Part shown: positions 8,043 through 16,733 of the stretch, one piece after another
How positions within the stretch are numbered: the first letter of the stretch is position 1
How the letters are laid out: each line of letters opens with the position of its first letter
Assembly (NCBI RefSeq): GCF_004028635.1
Contig: NZ_RQJW01000007.1
Span: forward strand, 186,001-250,000
From: Streptomyces cyaneus
Lineage (GTDB): Bacteria; Actinomycetota; Actinomycetes; Streptomycetales; Streptomycetaceae
Direction of reading: 5' to 3'
Length of the DNA stretch: 64,000 bases
The notes under the pieces: model-generated
The model's input: only the letters and a program-made list of their open reading frames with translations
Told to the model about the DNA's origin: nothing
Databases searched by the model: none
Position numbers and translations under genes: made by a program

Positions 8043-9360
8043 CCGCCGGCGCGCCGGGCGCCCCCTTCGGGGCCGGGGCCGGGCGCCCTGAGAGGAAGGA
8101 CGCCCAGCCCTGCTTCGGGGCCTCACCGACCCCCAGCGTGCGCAGCTTCTTCAGGGCCGCCGGGTCCTGGGCGTCCAGCCAGTCGGCGAGCTGCCGGAAG
8201 GAGACGCAGCGCACGTCGGGCTTGTTGCAGACGGCCTCGACGACATCCTCGACGGCACGCATGTAGGTGCCGCCGTTCCAGGACTCGAAGTGGTTGCCGA
8301 TGATCAGGGGCGCCCGGTTGCCGTCGTAGGCCCGGCGGAAGCCCATGAGCAGGCCGTCTCGCATCTGGTCACCCCAGAAGTGGTGCTTGGCGGGGTCGCC
8401 CTGGCTCGAGGTGCCCGACTGGTTGACCATGAAGTTGTAGTCCATGGTGAGCTGCTCGTAGGAGTGCCCGGGGAACGGCACGAGCTGCATCGACAGGTCC
8501 CACAGGCCCCCCTTCTTGGTGGGCCAGAGCTGGTTGTTGACGCCGCTCGAGTCATAGCGGAAGCCCATCTCGCGGGCGGCCCTGACGAAGTTCCTCCGGC
8601 CTTCCAGACAGGGCGTGCGGGCGCCGATGAGCTCCTTGTCGTAGTCGAAGGGCAGGGGAGCCGCGTTCGCCAGGCCGGTGTTGGTCTTCCAGGACTTCAC
8701 GAACCTTTTCGCCTGGGTGATCTCGTCCTTCCATTCGTCCACCGACCATTCGCCGACTCCGCCGCCGCTGCCGCAGAAGTGGCCGTTGAAGTGGGTGCCG
8801 ATCTCGTTGCCCTCCAGCCACGCCAGCCGCAGCTGCTTCGCGGTGTCGGCGATGCCCTCCACGTCGTTGAAGCCGATGTCCGAGCGGCCCGGTGAGTGCT
8901 GCGGCGGGCGATACAGGTCACGCTTGTGGTCCGGCAGCATGTACACGCCGCTGAGGAAGTACGTCATCGTCGCGTTGTTCGCCTTGGCGACCGCGCGGAA
9001 GTGGGAGAACAGCTTCTGGCCGTCCTCGCCGGCGCCGTCCCAGGAGAACACCACGAACTGCGGGGGCGTCTGACCCGGTCTCAGGCGTTCGGGTCTGGGC
9101 AGGTGCGGTTGCGCTCCGGTGTACGCGGTGGACCCGTCGCCGATCAGGCGGACCGCGCTCTGGGGCGCGGGCGCCGCCGGCTGCGGCTTCTGCGGTCCGG
9201 GCACCCCCCGCCGGATCGGGTCGGCGCCGTTCGCGCATCCGGCGAGCGATACGGCGCAGACCGCGGCGATCGCGGTACCCGCGGCGATCCGGTGCGTCAC
9301 GACGATCCTGCGCGTCGCGGAAATCCCGCGGGGAGCGGCGAACCTGCGGGTGGCGGCCAT
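8032..9360 (-). CDS. Secreted lipoprotein, polysaccharide deacetylase-like
   Basis: A 442-residue protein with a basic N-terminus, a hydrophobic segment (residues about 27-44) and a lipobox ending LAGC, then a Pro/Ala-rich linker. The exported domain begins PPQFVVFSWDGAGED and contains EIGTHFNGHFCG, GARTPCL and PLIIGNHFESW. These correspond to the Asp, the His-containing motif 2 (TH..GH) and later motifs of NodB-type deacetylases. It is expected at the outer face of the membrane acting on a glycan, probably cell wall, though the substrate is not known. The start ATG has a GGTGGACGG ribosome site. It is transcribed divergently from the anion transporter fusion. Confidence 0.8.
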   Translation of the reverse strand: MAATRRFAAPRGISATRRIVVTHRIAAGTAIAAVCAVSLAGCANGADPIRRGVPGPQKPQPAAPAPQSAVRLIGDGSTAYTGAQPHLPRPERLRPGQTPPQFVVFSWDGAGEDGQKLFSHFRAVAKANNATMTYFLSGVYMLPDHKRDLYRPPQHSPGRSDIGFNDVEGIADTAKQLRLAWLEGNEIGTHFNGHFCGSGGGVGEWSVDEWKDEITQAKRFVKSWKTNTGLANAAPLPFDYDKELIGARTPCLEGRRNFVRAAREMGFRYDSSGVNNQLWPTKKGGLWDLSMQLVPFPGHSYEQLTMDYNFMVNQSGTSSQGDPAKHHFWGDQMRDGLLMGFRRAYDGNRAPLIIGNHFESWNGGTYMRAVEDVVEAVCNKPDVRCVSFRQLADWLDAQDPAALKKLRTLGVGEAPKQGWASFLSGRPAPAPKGAPGAPAVKQ

Positions 9361-9428
9361 GTTCCGTCCACCTTCTTCCTTCTCTCGGGTGCCGACGGCG
9401 CCGCCAAGGTCGCATGGGACGGAGAAGG

Positions 9429-9453
9429 AATTAGTACGACAAGCCGACTAATT
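9429..9453. promoter_or_regulatory. Inverted repeat in the divergent lipoprotein/SulP spacer
   Basis: AATTAGT (9429-9435) and ACTAATT (9447-9453) are exact inverted arms separated by 11 nt, in a spacer (9361-9659) that is unusually AT-rich for this genome. A third TTAGT follows at 9480. It may be an operator serving one or both divergent genes. No clear -35/-10 pair can be assigned. Confidence 0.35.
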
Positions 9454-9659
9454 GGCCACTTCACTCTTCAGGGGGATTTATTAGTCCATTTGCTCGGAAA
9501 ATCTATTCCGGTCCTTTACTCTGCATTACGATCCGTTTACTTACTGTTGATGCATCCCGCCGCTGCATGCCGTGACCACACGGCCGCGACCCGACCCCCC
9601 GCCCAGGAGCGGGGGACCACCAGATCCGCGACCGCGCTGCCCCGGAGGAGACGGGAAAC

Positions 9660-12242
9660 ATGTCTGCCTGCGTCCCCACTCGCGCCGACGACCCACGTCG
9701 AGAGAAGCGCATCCACGAGCCCCACAGCCCACCCCCGACCCGGCCCCGCCGCTTCCGCATCGCGGGCGCCGATCTGTCGGCCTCGATCGCGGTCTTCCTG
9801 ATCGCCCTCCCCCTGTCCCTGGGCATCGCCCTGGCCACCGGCGCACCCCTCCAGGCCGGCCTCGTCGCCGCCGCCGTCGGAGGCATCGTCGCCGGATGGC
9901 TCGGCGGCTCGCCCCTCCAGGTCAGCGGCCCCGCCGCCGGACTCACCGTCGTCACCGCCGACCTGATCCACCGCTACGGCTGGCGGACGACCTGCGCCAT
10001 CACCGTCCTGGCCGGCCTCGCCCAACTGGGCCTGGGCTGCCTGCGCGTGGCCCGCGGCGCCCTCGCCGTCAGCCCCGCCATCGTGCACGGCATGCTCGCC
10101 GGCATCGGCGTCACCATCGCCGTGGCGCAGCTGCACATCGTCCTGGGCAGCACCCCACAGAGCTCCGTCCTCGACAACCTCCGGGCGCTGCCCGCCCAGT
10201 TGGCGAACGTGCACCCGGCCGCCGTGTCGATGAGCGCGCTGACGCTGGCCCTGCTGCTGCTCTGGCCGCGGATCCCCGGCCGCGTCGGACGCCTCCTGCA
10301 CAAGGTCCCCGCCGCACTCGTCGCCGTCACGGGGGCCACCGCCACCGCCTCGCTCGCCGGGCTCACCCTGCCCAAGGTCGACCTGCCGTCCTGGAGCAGC
10401 CATGCCCTGGCCGGGCTCCCCGAGGGCCCGGTGCTCGGGCTCGTCGCGGCCGTGCTCACCATCACGCTGGTGTGCAGCGTGCAGTCGCTGCTCGGCGCGG
10501 TCGCGGTGGACAAGCTGGTCGCCTCCCGCCTCGATCTGGTCGCCGCCGGCGCCGGCCGGCCCGCTCGCGTCAGCCGCTCCAATCTGGACTGCGAACTGCT
10601 CGGACAGGGTGCCGCCAACGTCGTCTCCGGCACGCTCGGCGGACTGCCCGTCGCCGGTGTGGCGGTGCGAAGTTCGGCGAATGTGCAAGCCGGTGCCGTG
10701 AGCCGGAACTCCACGATGCTGCACGGCGTTTTCGTAGTAGTCGCCGCGCTGCTGATGGTCCCGATCCTGGAGCTCATCCCGCTCGCCTCACTGGCCGCCC
10801 TGGTGATGGCCGTCGGCATCCAGATGGTGTCCCTGCACCACATCCGCACGGTGACCCGCCACCGAGAGGTGCTGGTGTACGCCGTCACCACCCTCGGCGT
10901 GGTGTTCTTCGGCGTCCTGGAGGGCGTTGCGCTGGGGATCGCCATGGCCGTCGCCGTCGCCCTGCACCGCCTCACCCGCACCCGGATCACGCATGACGAG
11001 AAGGAAGGAGTCCATCACGTACACGTACGAGGGCAGTTGACGTTCCTCGCGGTGCCACGGCTCAGCCGGGCCCTGCATCTCGTGCCCCAAGGCGCCCACG
11101 CCGTCGTGGAGTTGGACGGGTCGTTCATGGACCACGCGGCGTACGAGTCACTGCAGGACTGGCAGAACACGCACACCGCGCACGGCGGCTCCGTCGAGCT
11201 CATCGGCCGCAGGGCCGGGGTCCGGATCGGCGAGCCGACGGGACCGGCCGGCCTCCATCTCGACGCCGGGAGGAACGCGGCCGAGTCGACCGACTGCCGG
11301 TGCCACCCCTGGACGCCCTGGCGCAACCACCAGTGCGAGATCCCGGAGTCCCTCACACTCCAGGACGGACGCCCCGGGGAGGCGCAGGCGACCGGGACCG
11401 GCGACGGCGAGACCGACAGGGGCGGCGACGCTCCCTGCGACACCGATGCCTCCAGCACCACGGGCGACCTCGACACGGTCGGCGAGTCCAGCAGTGCCGA
11501 CAGGCCCACGGGGTCCGGCCGCCCCGGCGGTAGCAGAGCCGACGGGTCCGGCGGAGCCGAGGGGAGTCGACCGAGCTCGCATCAACTGGCCCGCGGCATC
11601 AGCGCGTTCCAGCGCAACACCGCGCCGCTGATGCGGAGCGAGCTGGCGCGGCTGGCGCGTGAGGGGCAGCAGCCCTCCCAGCTGTTCCTGACCTGCGCGG
11701 ACTCGCGGGTGGTGACGTCGATGATCACCTCCAGTGGTCCGGGCGACCTGTTCGTGGTGCGCAACGTCGGCAATCTCGTCCCGCTGCCCGGCCAGGAGAG
11801 TGGGGACGACTCGGTGGCGGCGGCGATCGAGTACGCGGTGGACGTGCTGCAGGTGCGGTCCATCACCGTGTGCGGGCACTCCGGGTGCGGGGCCATGCAG
11901 GCGCTGCTCAACTCCGAGGCCGGCGGTCCGCAGACCCCGCTGCGGCGGTGGCTGCGGCACGGGCTGCCGAGCCTGGAGCGGATGTCCGACGAGAGCCGCC
12001 CCTGGGCCAGACTCGCCGGGCGGGCGCCGGCCGACGCGGTCGAGCAGCTCTGCCTGACCAACGTGGTCCAGCAGTTGGAGCACCTGCGGGCCCACGAGTC
12101 CGTGGCCCAGGCCCTGCGGGCAGGGGCACTGGAGCTGCACGGGATGTACTTCCACGTGGGCGAGGCGCAGGCGTATCTGCTCGCCGAAGGGAACGAGGAC
12201 GAGGTGTTCGACGACGTGGGAGTGGCCGATCTGTCGGCGTGA
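9660..12242 (+). CDS. SulP-family anion transporter fused to a beta-carbonic anhydrase
   Basis: An 860-residue fusion. Residues about 35-430 form a SulP/SLC26 transporter with roughly ten membrane segments and the conserved PLSLGIALATGAP and GVAVRSSANVQAGA regions. Residues 440-530 resemble a shortened STAS domain (VVELDGSFMDHAAYESL). A polar Gly/Thr/Asp-rich linker follows. The beta-carbonic anhydrase domain has the zinc motifs CADSR and CGHSGCG. Such fusions are known in actinobacteria and are thought to couple bicarbonate transport to CO2 hydration. The ATG is preceded by GGAGGAGACGGGAAAC. A strong hairpin follows the stop at 12257-12283. Confidence 0.92.
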   Translation: MSACVPTRADDPRREKRIHEPHSPPPTRPRRFRIAGADLSASIAVFLIALPLSLGIALATGAPLQAGLVAAAVGGIVAGWLGGSPLQVSGPAAGLTVVTADLIHRYGWRTTCAITVLAGLAQLGLGCLRVARGALAVSPAIVHGMLAGIGVTIAVAQLHIVLGSTPQSSVLDNLRALPAQLANVHPAAVSMSALTLALLLLWPRIPGRVGRLLHKVPAALVAVTGATATASLAGLTLPKVDLPSWSSHALAGLPEGPVLGLVAAVLTITLVCSVQSLLGAVAVDKLVASRLDLVAAGAGRPARVSRSNLDCELLGQGAANVVSGTLGGLPVAGVAVRSSANVQAGAVSRNSTMLHGVFVVVAALLMVPILELIPLASLAALVMAVGIQMVSLHHIRTVTRHREVLVYAVTTLGVVFFGVLEGVALGIAMAVAVALHRLTRTRITHDEKEGVHHVHVRGQLTFLAVPRLSRALHLVPQGAHAVVELDGSFMDHAAYESLQDWQNTHTAHGGSVELIGRRAGVRIGEPTGPAGLHLDAGRNAAESTDCRCHPWTPWRNHQCEIPESLTLQDGRPGEAQATGTGDGETDRGGDAPCDTDASSTTGDLDTVGESSSADRPTGSGRPGGSRADGSGGAEGSRPSSHQLARGISAFQRNTAPLMRSELARLAREGQQPSQLFLTCADSRVVTSMITSSGPGDLFVVRNVGNLVPLPGQESGDDSVAAAIEYAVDVLQVRSITVCGHSGCGAMQALLNSEAGGPQTPLRRWLRHGLPSLERMSDESRPWARLAGRAPADAVEQLCLTNVVQQLEHLRAHESVAQALRAGALELHGMYFHVGEAQAYLLAEGNEDEVFDDVGVADLSA

Positions 12243-12256
12243 TGCGGAGAGGTGCG

Positions 12257-12283
12257 CGCGGCCCCGTTCGGCGCGGGGCCGCG
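12257..12283 (+). terminator. Hairpin after the SulP-carbonic anhydrase gene
   Basis: CGCGGCCCC (12257-12265) pairs with GGGGCCGCG (12275-12283), nine GC pairs with a 9-nt loop, 15 bp after the stop. It has no long T-run but is typical of Streptomyces terminators. Confidence 0.6.
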
Positions 12284-12567
12284 TTTCACATGAGGGGCCG
12301 ACGACCCTGAATGTGAGGTACGGCGTTTCACCTGCGCCGGGCCGGAATGTGATCCGGAATGTGAAAGGGATTACAGCGCTGAACCGCGTCCGTCCGGCGT
12401 CCGTGGGAACGGATGACCCCGGCGCCGAAAACCACGTCCGGGCCGGCCCTCGACCCAGCCCCGCCGACAGGTCTAAACCAATTTTCCGTCGACCCTTGTC
12501 ATCGGGCCCCCGGGTCTGATGAGCTGTGGCCTGGGACACAACGGACACCCTGGGAAAGGGAGATGTC
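12284..12567 (+). promoter_or_regulatory. acs upstream region with repeated AATGTGA elements
   Basis: CCGGAATGTGA occurs at 12342-12352 and again at 12354-12364, and TGAATGTGA at about 12308-12316. TGTGA is half of a Crp/GlxR-type site and acs genes are often under cAMP-receptor control in actinobacteria, but no full TGTGA-N6-TCACA palindrome is seen. No gene lies in this spacer apart from the non-conserved first codons upstream of the chosen acs start. Confidence 0.35.
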
Positions 12568-14526
12568 GTGAGCAACGAAAGCCTGGCCAACCTGCTCAAG
12601 GAAGAGCGCAGGTTCGCACCCCCCGCCGACCTGGCAGCAGGCGCCAACGTCACGGCGGAGGCGTATGAACAGGCCAAGGCTGACAGGCTCGGCTTCTGGG
12701 CCGAGCAGGCCCGTCGGCTGACCTGGGCCAAGGAGCCGACCGAGACGCTGGACTGGTCGAACCCGCCGTTCGCGAAGTGGTTCAAGGACGGCGAGCTCAA
12801 CGTCGCGTACAACTGCGTGGACCGGCATGTGGAGGCAGGGCTCGGCGACCGGGTCGCCATCCACTTCGAGGGCGAGCCCGGCGACAGCCGCGCGATCACC
12901 TATGCCGAGCTCAAGGACGAGGTCTCCAAGGCCGCCAACGCCCTGCTGGAGCTGGGCGTTCAGAAGGGCGACCGGGTCGCCGTCTACATGCCGATGATCC
13001 CCGAGACGGCGGTCGCGATGCTGGCGTGCGCCCGGATCGGCGCCGCGCACTCCGTCGTCTTCGGCGGCTTCTCGGCGGACGCCCTGGCCACCCGTATCCA
13101 GGACGCGGACGCCAAGGTCGTCATCACCTCCGACGGCGGCTACCGGCGCGGCAAGCCGTCCGCGCTCAAGCCGGCCGTCGACGAGGCGATCGGCAAGGTG
13201 GACAACGTCGAGCACGTGCTCGTCGTTCGGCGCACCGGCCAGGACGTCGCCTGGGACGACAGCCGGGACGTGTGGTGGCACGAGATCGTCGAGCGGCAGT
13301 CCGCCGAGCACACCCCCGAGGCGTTCAACGCCGAGCAGCCGCTGTTCATCCTCTACACGTCGGGGACGACGGGTAAGCCGAAGGGCATCCTGCACACCTC
13401 CGGCGGCTACCTCACCCAGGCCGCCTACACCCACCACGCCGTCTTCGACCTCAAGCCGGAGACGGACGTCTACTGGTGCACCGCCGACGTCGGCTGGGTC
13501 ACCGGCCACTCGTACATCGTGTACGGGCCGCTGGCGAACGGCGCGACGCAGGTCATGTACGAGGGCACGCCGGACACGCCGCACCAGGGCCGGTTCTGGG
13601 AGATCGTGCAGAAGTACGGGGTGACGATCCTGTACACGGCGCCGACCGCCATCCGTACGTTCATGAAGTGGGGCGACGACATCCCCGCGAAGTTCGACCT
13701 CAGCAGCTTGCGGGTGCTGGGTTCCGTGGGTGAGCCGATCAACCCCGAGGCGTGGATCTGGTACCGCAAGCACATCGGGGCCGACGTCACGCCGATCGTG
13801 GACACCTGGTGGCAGACCGAGACCGGCGCGATGATGATCTCGCCGCTGCCGGGCGTCACCGCGACCAAGCCGGGTTCCGCGCAGACGCCGCTGCCCGGCA
13901 TCTCCGCGACCGTCGTCGACGACGAGGCCAATGAGGTTCCGAACGGCGGTGGCGGCTACCTCGTCCTGACCGAGCCGTGGCCGTCGATGCTGCGCACCAT
14001 CTGGGGCGACGACCAGCGCTTCCTCGACACGTACTGGTCGCGCTTCGAGGGCAAGTACTTCGCCGGTGACGGGGCGAAGAAGGACGACGACGGCGATATC
14101 TGGCTGCTGGGCCGCGTCGACGACGTCATGCTCGTGTCGGGGCACAACATCTCCACAACGGAGGTCGAGTCCGCCCTGGTCTCCCACCCGTCCGTCGCCG
14201 AGGCAGCCGTCGTCGGTGCCGCCGACGAGACCACCGGGCAGGCCATCGTCGCCTTCGTCATCCTGCGCGGCACGGCGAACGCGGACGACGAGGGCCTCGT
14301 CAACGACCTGCGCAACCACGTCGGCGCCACCCTCGGCCCGATCGCCAAGCCCAAGCGGATCCTGCCGGTGGCCGAGCTGCCCAAGACCCGCTCCGGCAAG
14401 ATCATGCGCCGGCTGCTGCGGGACGTCGCCGAGAACCGCCAGCTCGGTGACGTGACGACGCTGACCGACTCGACGGTCATGGACCTCATCCAGGCCAAGC
14501 TCCCCGCCGCACCCAGCGAGGACTGA
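12568..14526 (+). CDS. acs: Acetyl-CoA synthetase
   Basis: A 652-residue AMP-forming acetate-CoA ligase of normal family length. It converts acetate, ATP and CoA to acetyl-CoA in the cytoplasm. It shows the P-loop YTSGTTGKPKG, the acyl-pocket region DTWWQTETGAMM, the hinge GRVDDVMLVSGHNIST and the C-terminal PKTRSGKIMRR, whose SGK lysine is the usual target of reversible acetylation. GTG 12568 was chosen because AAAGGGAG lies 5 nt upstream; an earlier in-frame GTG (12526) has no ribosome site. A 12-bp hairpin terminator follows, so it is monocistronic. Repeated TGTGA elements upstream suggest catabolite control. Confidence 0.95.
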   Translation: MSNESLANLLKEERRFAPPADLAAGANVTAEAYEQAKADRLGFWAEQARRLTWAKEPTETLDWSNPPFAKWFKDGELNVAYNCVDRHVEAGLGDRVAIHFEGEPGDSRAITYAELKDEVSKAANALLELGVQKGDRVAVYMPMIPETAVAMLACARIGAAHSVVFGGFSADALATRIQDADAKVVITSDGGYRRGKPSALKPAVDEAIGKVDNVEHVLVVRRTGQDVAWDDSRDVWWHEIVERQSAEHTPEAFNAEQPLFILYTSGTTGKPKGILHTSGGYLTQAAYTHHAVFDLKPETDVYWCTADVGWVTGHSYIVYGPLANGATQVMYEGTPDTPHQGRFWEIVQKYGVTILYTAPTAIRTFMKWGDDIPAKFDLSSLRVLGSVGEPINPEAWIWYRKHIGADVTPIVDTWWQTETGAMMISPLPGVTATKPGSAQTPLPGISATVVDDEANEVPNGGGGYLVLTEPWPSMLRTIWGDDQRFLDTYWSRFEGKYFAGDGAKKDDDGDIWLLGRVDDVMLVSGHNISTTEVESALVSHPSVAEAAVVGAADETTGQAIVAFVILRGTANADDEGLVNDLRNHVGATLGPIAKPKRILPVAELPKTRSGKIMRRLLRDVAENRQLGDVTTLTDSTVMDLIQAKLPAAPSED

Positions 14527-14540
14527 GTACCTCCACCGAA

Positions 14541-14571
14541 GGGCACCCGGCGACCAACGCGCCGGGTGCCC
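14541..14571 (+). terminator. Terminator of acs
   Basis: A perfect 12-bp stem GGGCACCCGGCG (14541-14552) with its complement (14560-14571) and a 7-nt loop, 14 bp after the acs stop. A short CTTCG follows and there is no long T-run. Confidence 0.8.
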
Positions 14572-14617
14572 TTCGTGTACGTACGGTGGAACTCGACGGA
14601 TGCAGTCCGGCGCACCC

Positions 14618-14635
14618 TTAGGTAAGCTAATCAAA
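14618..14635 (+). promoter_or_regulatory. Iron-box-like sequence upstream of nhaA
   Basis: TTAGGTAAG (14618-14626) matches a half-site of the DmdR/IdeR iron box (consensus TWAGGTWAG). The following CTAATCAAA is a poor second half and the central base of the 19-mer is missing. Possibly chance, but it lies 80 bp before nhaA and is AT-rich for this genome. Confidence 0.25.
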
Positions 14636-14712
14636 ACAATCTCAACCTCAGGTGCGCCGGGAAGTCTGGTCGGCATGTGCTTCGTCCTGCCCACCGACCG
14701 GAGGTCTCCCCC

Positions 14713-16152
14713 GTGGCCGCCCCCCGCACCACCACCCCCGCCCGCAAGGTCTTCGGACGACTGTCCCTCCCCGAGCGGAACTTCGTCGCGGAGGCGCTGC
14801 GCACCGAGACCGTCGGTGGTGTGCTTCTGCTCGTCGCCGCGATCACCGCGCTGGTCTGGGCGAACGTCCCCACACTGCACGACAGCTACGAGAGCGTCGG
14901 CCACTTCCACCTCGGCCCCGAGGCCCTCGGCCTGAACCTGTCCATCGAGCACTGGGCCGCCGACGGGCTCCTCGCGATCTTCTTCTTCGTCGCCGGGATC
15001 GAGCTCAAGCGTGAGCTGGTCGCCGGCGATCTCAAGGACCCCAAGGCGGCCGCGCTGCCGGTCGTCGCCGCGCTGTGCGGGATGGCGGTGCCCGCACTGG
15101 TCTACACGCTGACCAATGTCACCGGGGGCGGCTCGTCGGCGGGCTGGGCGGTACCGACCGCCACCGACATCGCCTTCGCGCTCGCCGTGCTCGCCGTCAT
15201 CGGCACCTCCCTGCCCAGCGCGCTGCGCGCCTTCCTGCTCACGCTCGCCGTCGTCGACGACCTCTTCGCGATCCTGATCATCGCGATCTTCTTCACCGAC
15301 CAGATCGACTTCGCCGCGCTCGGCGGCGCCGTCGTCGGCCTCGCAGTCTTCTGGCTGCTGCTGAGGAAGGACGTACGCGGCTGGTACGTGTACGTCCCGC
15401 TCGCCCTCGTCATCTGGGGGCTGATGTACAACAGCGGCGTCCACGCCACCATCGCGGGCGTGGCGATGGGTCTGATGCTGCGCTGCACCCGCCACGAGGA
15501 CGAGCCGCACTCCCCCGGTGAGCACATCGAGCATCTGGTACGTCCGCTGTCGGCGGGCCTGGCCGTGCCGCTGTTCGCGCTGTTCAGCGCCGGTGTGGCC
15601 ATCTCCGGCGGCGCGCTCGGCGATGTGTTCACCCAGCCGGAGACGCTCGGTGTCGTCCTCGGCCTGGTCGTCGGCAAGACGGTCGGCATCTTCGGCGGTA
15701 CATGGCTGACGGCACGTTTCACCAGGGCCTCGCTCAGCGACGATCTGGAGTGGGCCGACGTGTTCGCCGTCGCGACCCTCGCCGGCATCGGCTTCACCGT
15801 CTCGCTGCTCATCGGCGAGCTCGCCTTCGCGGGCGACGCCGCGCTGACCGACGAGATCAAGGCCGCCGTACTCGTCGGCTCCCTCGCCGCGGCGACCCTG
15901 GCGACGGTGCTGCTGAAGATACGGAACGCCAAGTACCGCAGGATGGTCGAGGCCGAGGAGCGTGACGACGACGCGGACGGCATTCCGGACATCTACGAGG
16001 AGGACACGCCCGAGTACCACCTGCGGATGGCCGCCATCCACGAGCGCAAGGCCGCCGAGCACCGCCGGATCGCCGAGGAGCAGTCCGCCGCACGCCACGC
16101 GCTTGCCGAAGTGGCGGGCGGGGCAAGCGAGGAGGAGCACCGTCGGGCATGA
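14713..16152 (+). CDS. nhaA: Na+/H+ antiporter NhaA
   Basis: A 479-residue integral membrane protein with about eleven hydrophobic helices. It has the family motifs IFFFVAGIELKRELV, TATDIAFALAVLAV (the transport aspartates lie in the adjacent LAVVDDLFAI) and LAGIGFTVSLLIGELAF. It exchanges protons for sodium to regulate cytoplasmic pH and salt. The C-terminal 70 residues form a charged cytoplasmic tail rich in Glu/Arg/His, longer than the E. coli protein. GTG 14713 has GGAGG 8 nt upstream. It is followed by the holin-X gene after a spacer with a direct repeat. Confidence 0.95.
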   Translation: MAAPRTTTPARKVFGRLSLPERNFVAEALRTETVGGVLLLVAAITALVWANVPTLHDSYESVGHFHLGPEALGLNLSIEHWAADGLLAIFFFVAGIELKRELVAGDLKDPKAAALPVVAALCGMAVPALVYTLTNVTGGGSSAGWAVPTATDIAFALAVLAVIGTSLPSALRAFLLTLAVVDDLFAILIIAIFFTDQIDFAALGGAVVGLAVFWLLLRKDVRGWYVYVPLALVIWGLMYNSGVHATIAGVAMGLMLRCTRHEDEPHSPGEHIEHLVRPLSAGLAVPLFALFSAGVAISGGALGDVFTQPETLGVVLGLVVGKTVGIFGGTWLTARFTRASLSDDLEWADVFAVATLAGIGFTVSLLIGELAFAGDAALTDEIKAAVLVGSLAAATLATVLLKIRNAKYRRMVEAEERDDDADGIPDIYEEDTPEYHLRMAAIHERKAAEHRRIAEEQSAARHALAEVAGGASEEEHRRA

Positions 16153-16170
16153 TCTGACGGGACGGTACAA

Positions 16171-16212
16171 AAGACGGAACCGTACGCAGTCAGGCAGAAG
16201 ACGGAACCGTAA
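16171..16212 (+). repeat. 28-bp-spaced direct repeat before the holin-X gene
   Basis: AAGACGGAACCGTA occurs identically at 16171-16184 and 16199-16212, just upstream of the ribosome site at 16217. It could be a duplicated operator or a small slippage duplication. It contains the short inverted pair ACGGAACCGT. Confidence 0.5.
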
Positions 16213-16229
16213 CTACGAGGGAGACCGCG

Positions 16230-16733
16230 ATGAGCGCACCCGACGGCAGCCCGGTCGGCGCCGAACGCAGCATCGGCCAGCTGTTCGCCTCGGCGACGAC
16301 CGAGATGTCGGCGCTGGTGCATGACGAGATCGCACTGGCGAAAGCGCAGCTCAAGCAGGACGTCAAGCGCGGCGCGACGAGCGGCGGCGCGTTCACGGTG
16401 GCCGGCGCGGTGCTGGTGTTCTCGCTGCCGATGCTGAACTTCGCCCTCGCGTACGGCATTCGGACCTGGAGCGACTGGAACCTCGCGATCTGCTTCCTGC
16501 TGTCCTTCGCGGCGAACGTCCTCGTCGCCGCGGTCCTCGCGCTGATGGGCGTCGTCTTCGCGAAGAAGGCCAAGAAGAGCAAGGGCCCGCAGAAGGTCGC
16601 CGCCTCGATGAAGGAGACGGCGGGCGTCCTGCAGAAGGCCAAGCCGCATCCCCGTCCGGCCCCGGCGACGAGGCCGGAGCTGGAGGACCGGGCGCCCGCG
16701 GCCATCGAGGCTGTGGCACGCTCGTCGTCATGA
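16230..16733 (+). CDS. Actinobacterial holin-X (phage-holin superfamily III) membrane protein
   Basis: A 167-residue protein with an amphipathic N-terminal region (GQLFASATTEMSALVHDEIALAKAQLKQDVK, typical of the family), two membrane helices (about 51-75 and 83-108) and a basic, Pro/Ala-rich C-terminal tail. Despite the name, chromosomal members have no demonstrated lysis role and probably work in envelope maintenance. A good GAGGGAG ribosome site precedes the ATG. The stop overlaps the ATG of the alpha/beta hydrolase in an ATGA, so the two genes are coupled. Confidence 0.8.
   Translation: MSAPDGSPVGAERSIGQLFASATTEMSALVHDEIALAKAQLKQDVKRGATSGGAFTVAGAVLVFSLPMLNFALAYGIRTWSDWNLAICFLLSFAANVLVAAVLALMGVVFAKKAKKSKGPQKVAASMKETAGVLQKAKPHPRPAPATRPELEDRAPAAIEAVARSSS

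Noticed and set aside
12499..16170. 1223-codon open frame on the minus strand
   Set aside because: It is antisense to acs and nhaA, whose products have full motif sets. Long antisense frames are expected in GC-rich codon-biased DNA, and its translation has no domain and is full of Gly/Arg/Asp/Val low complexity.
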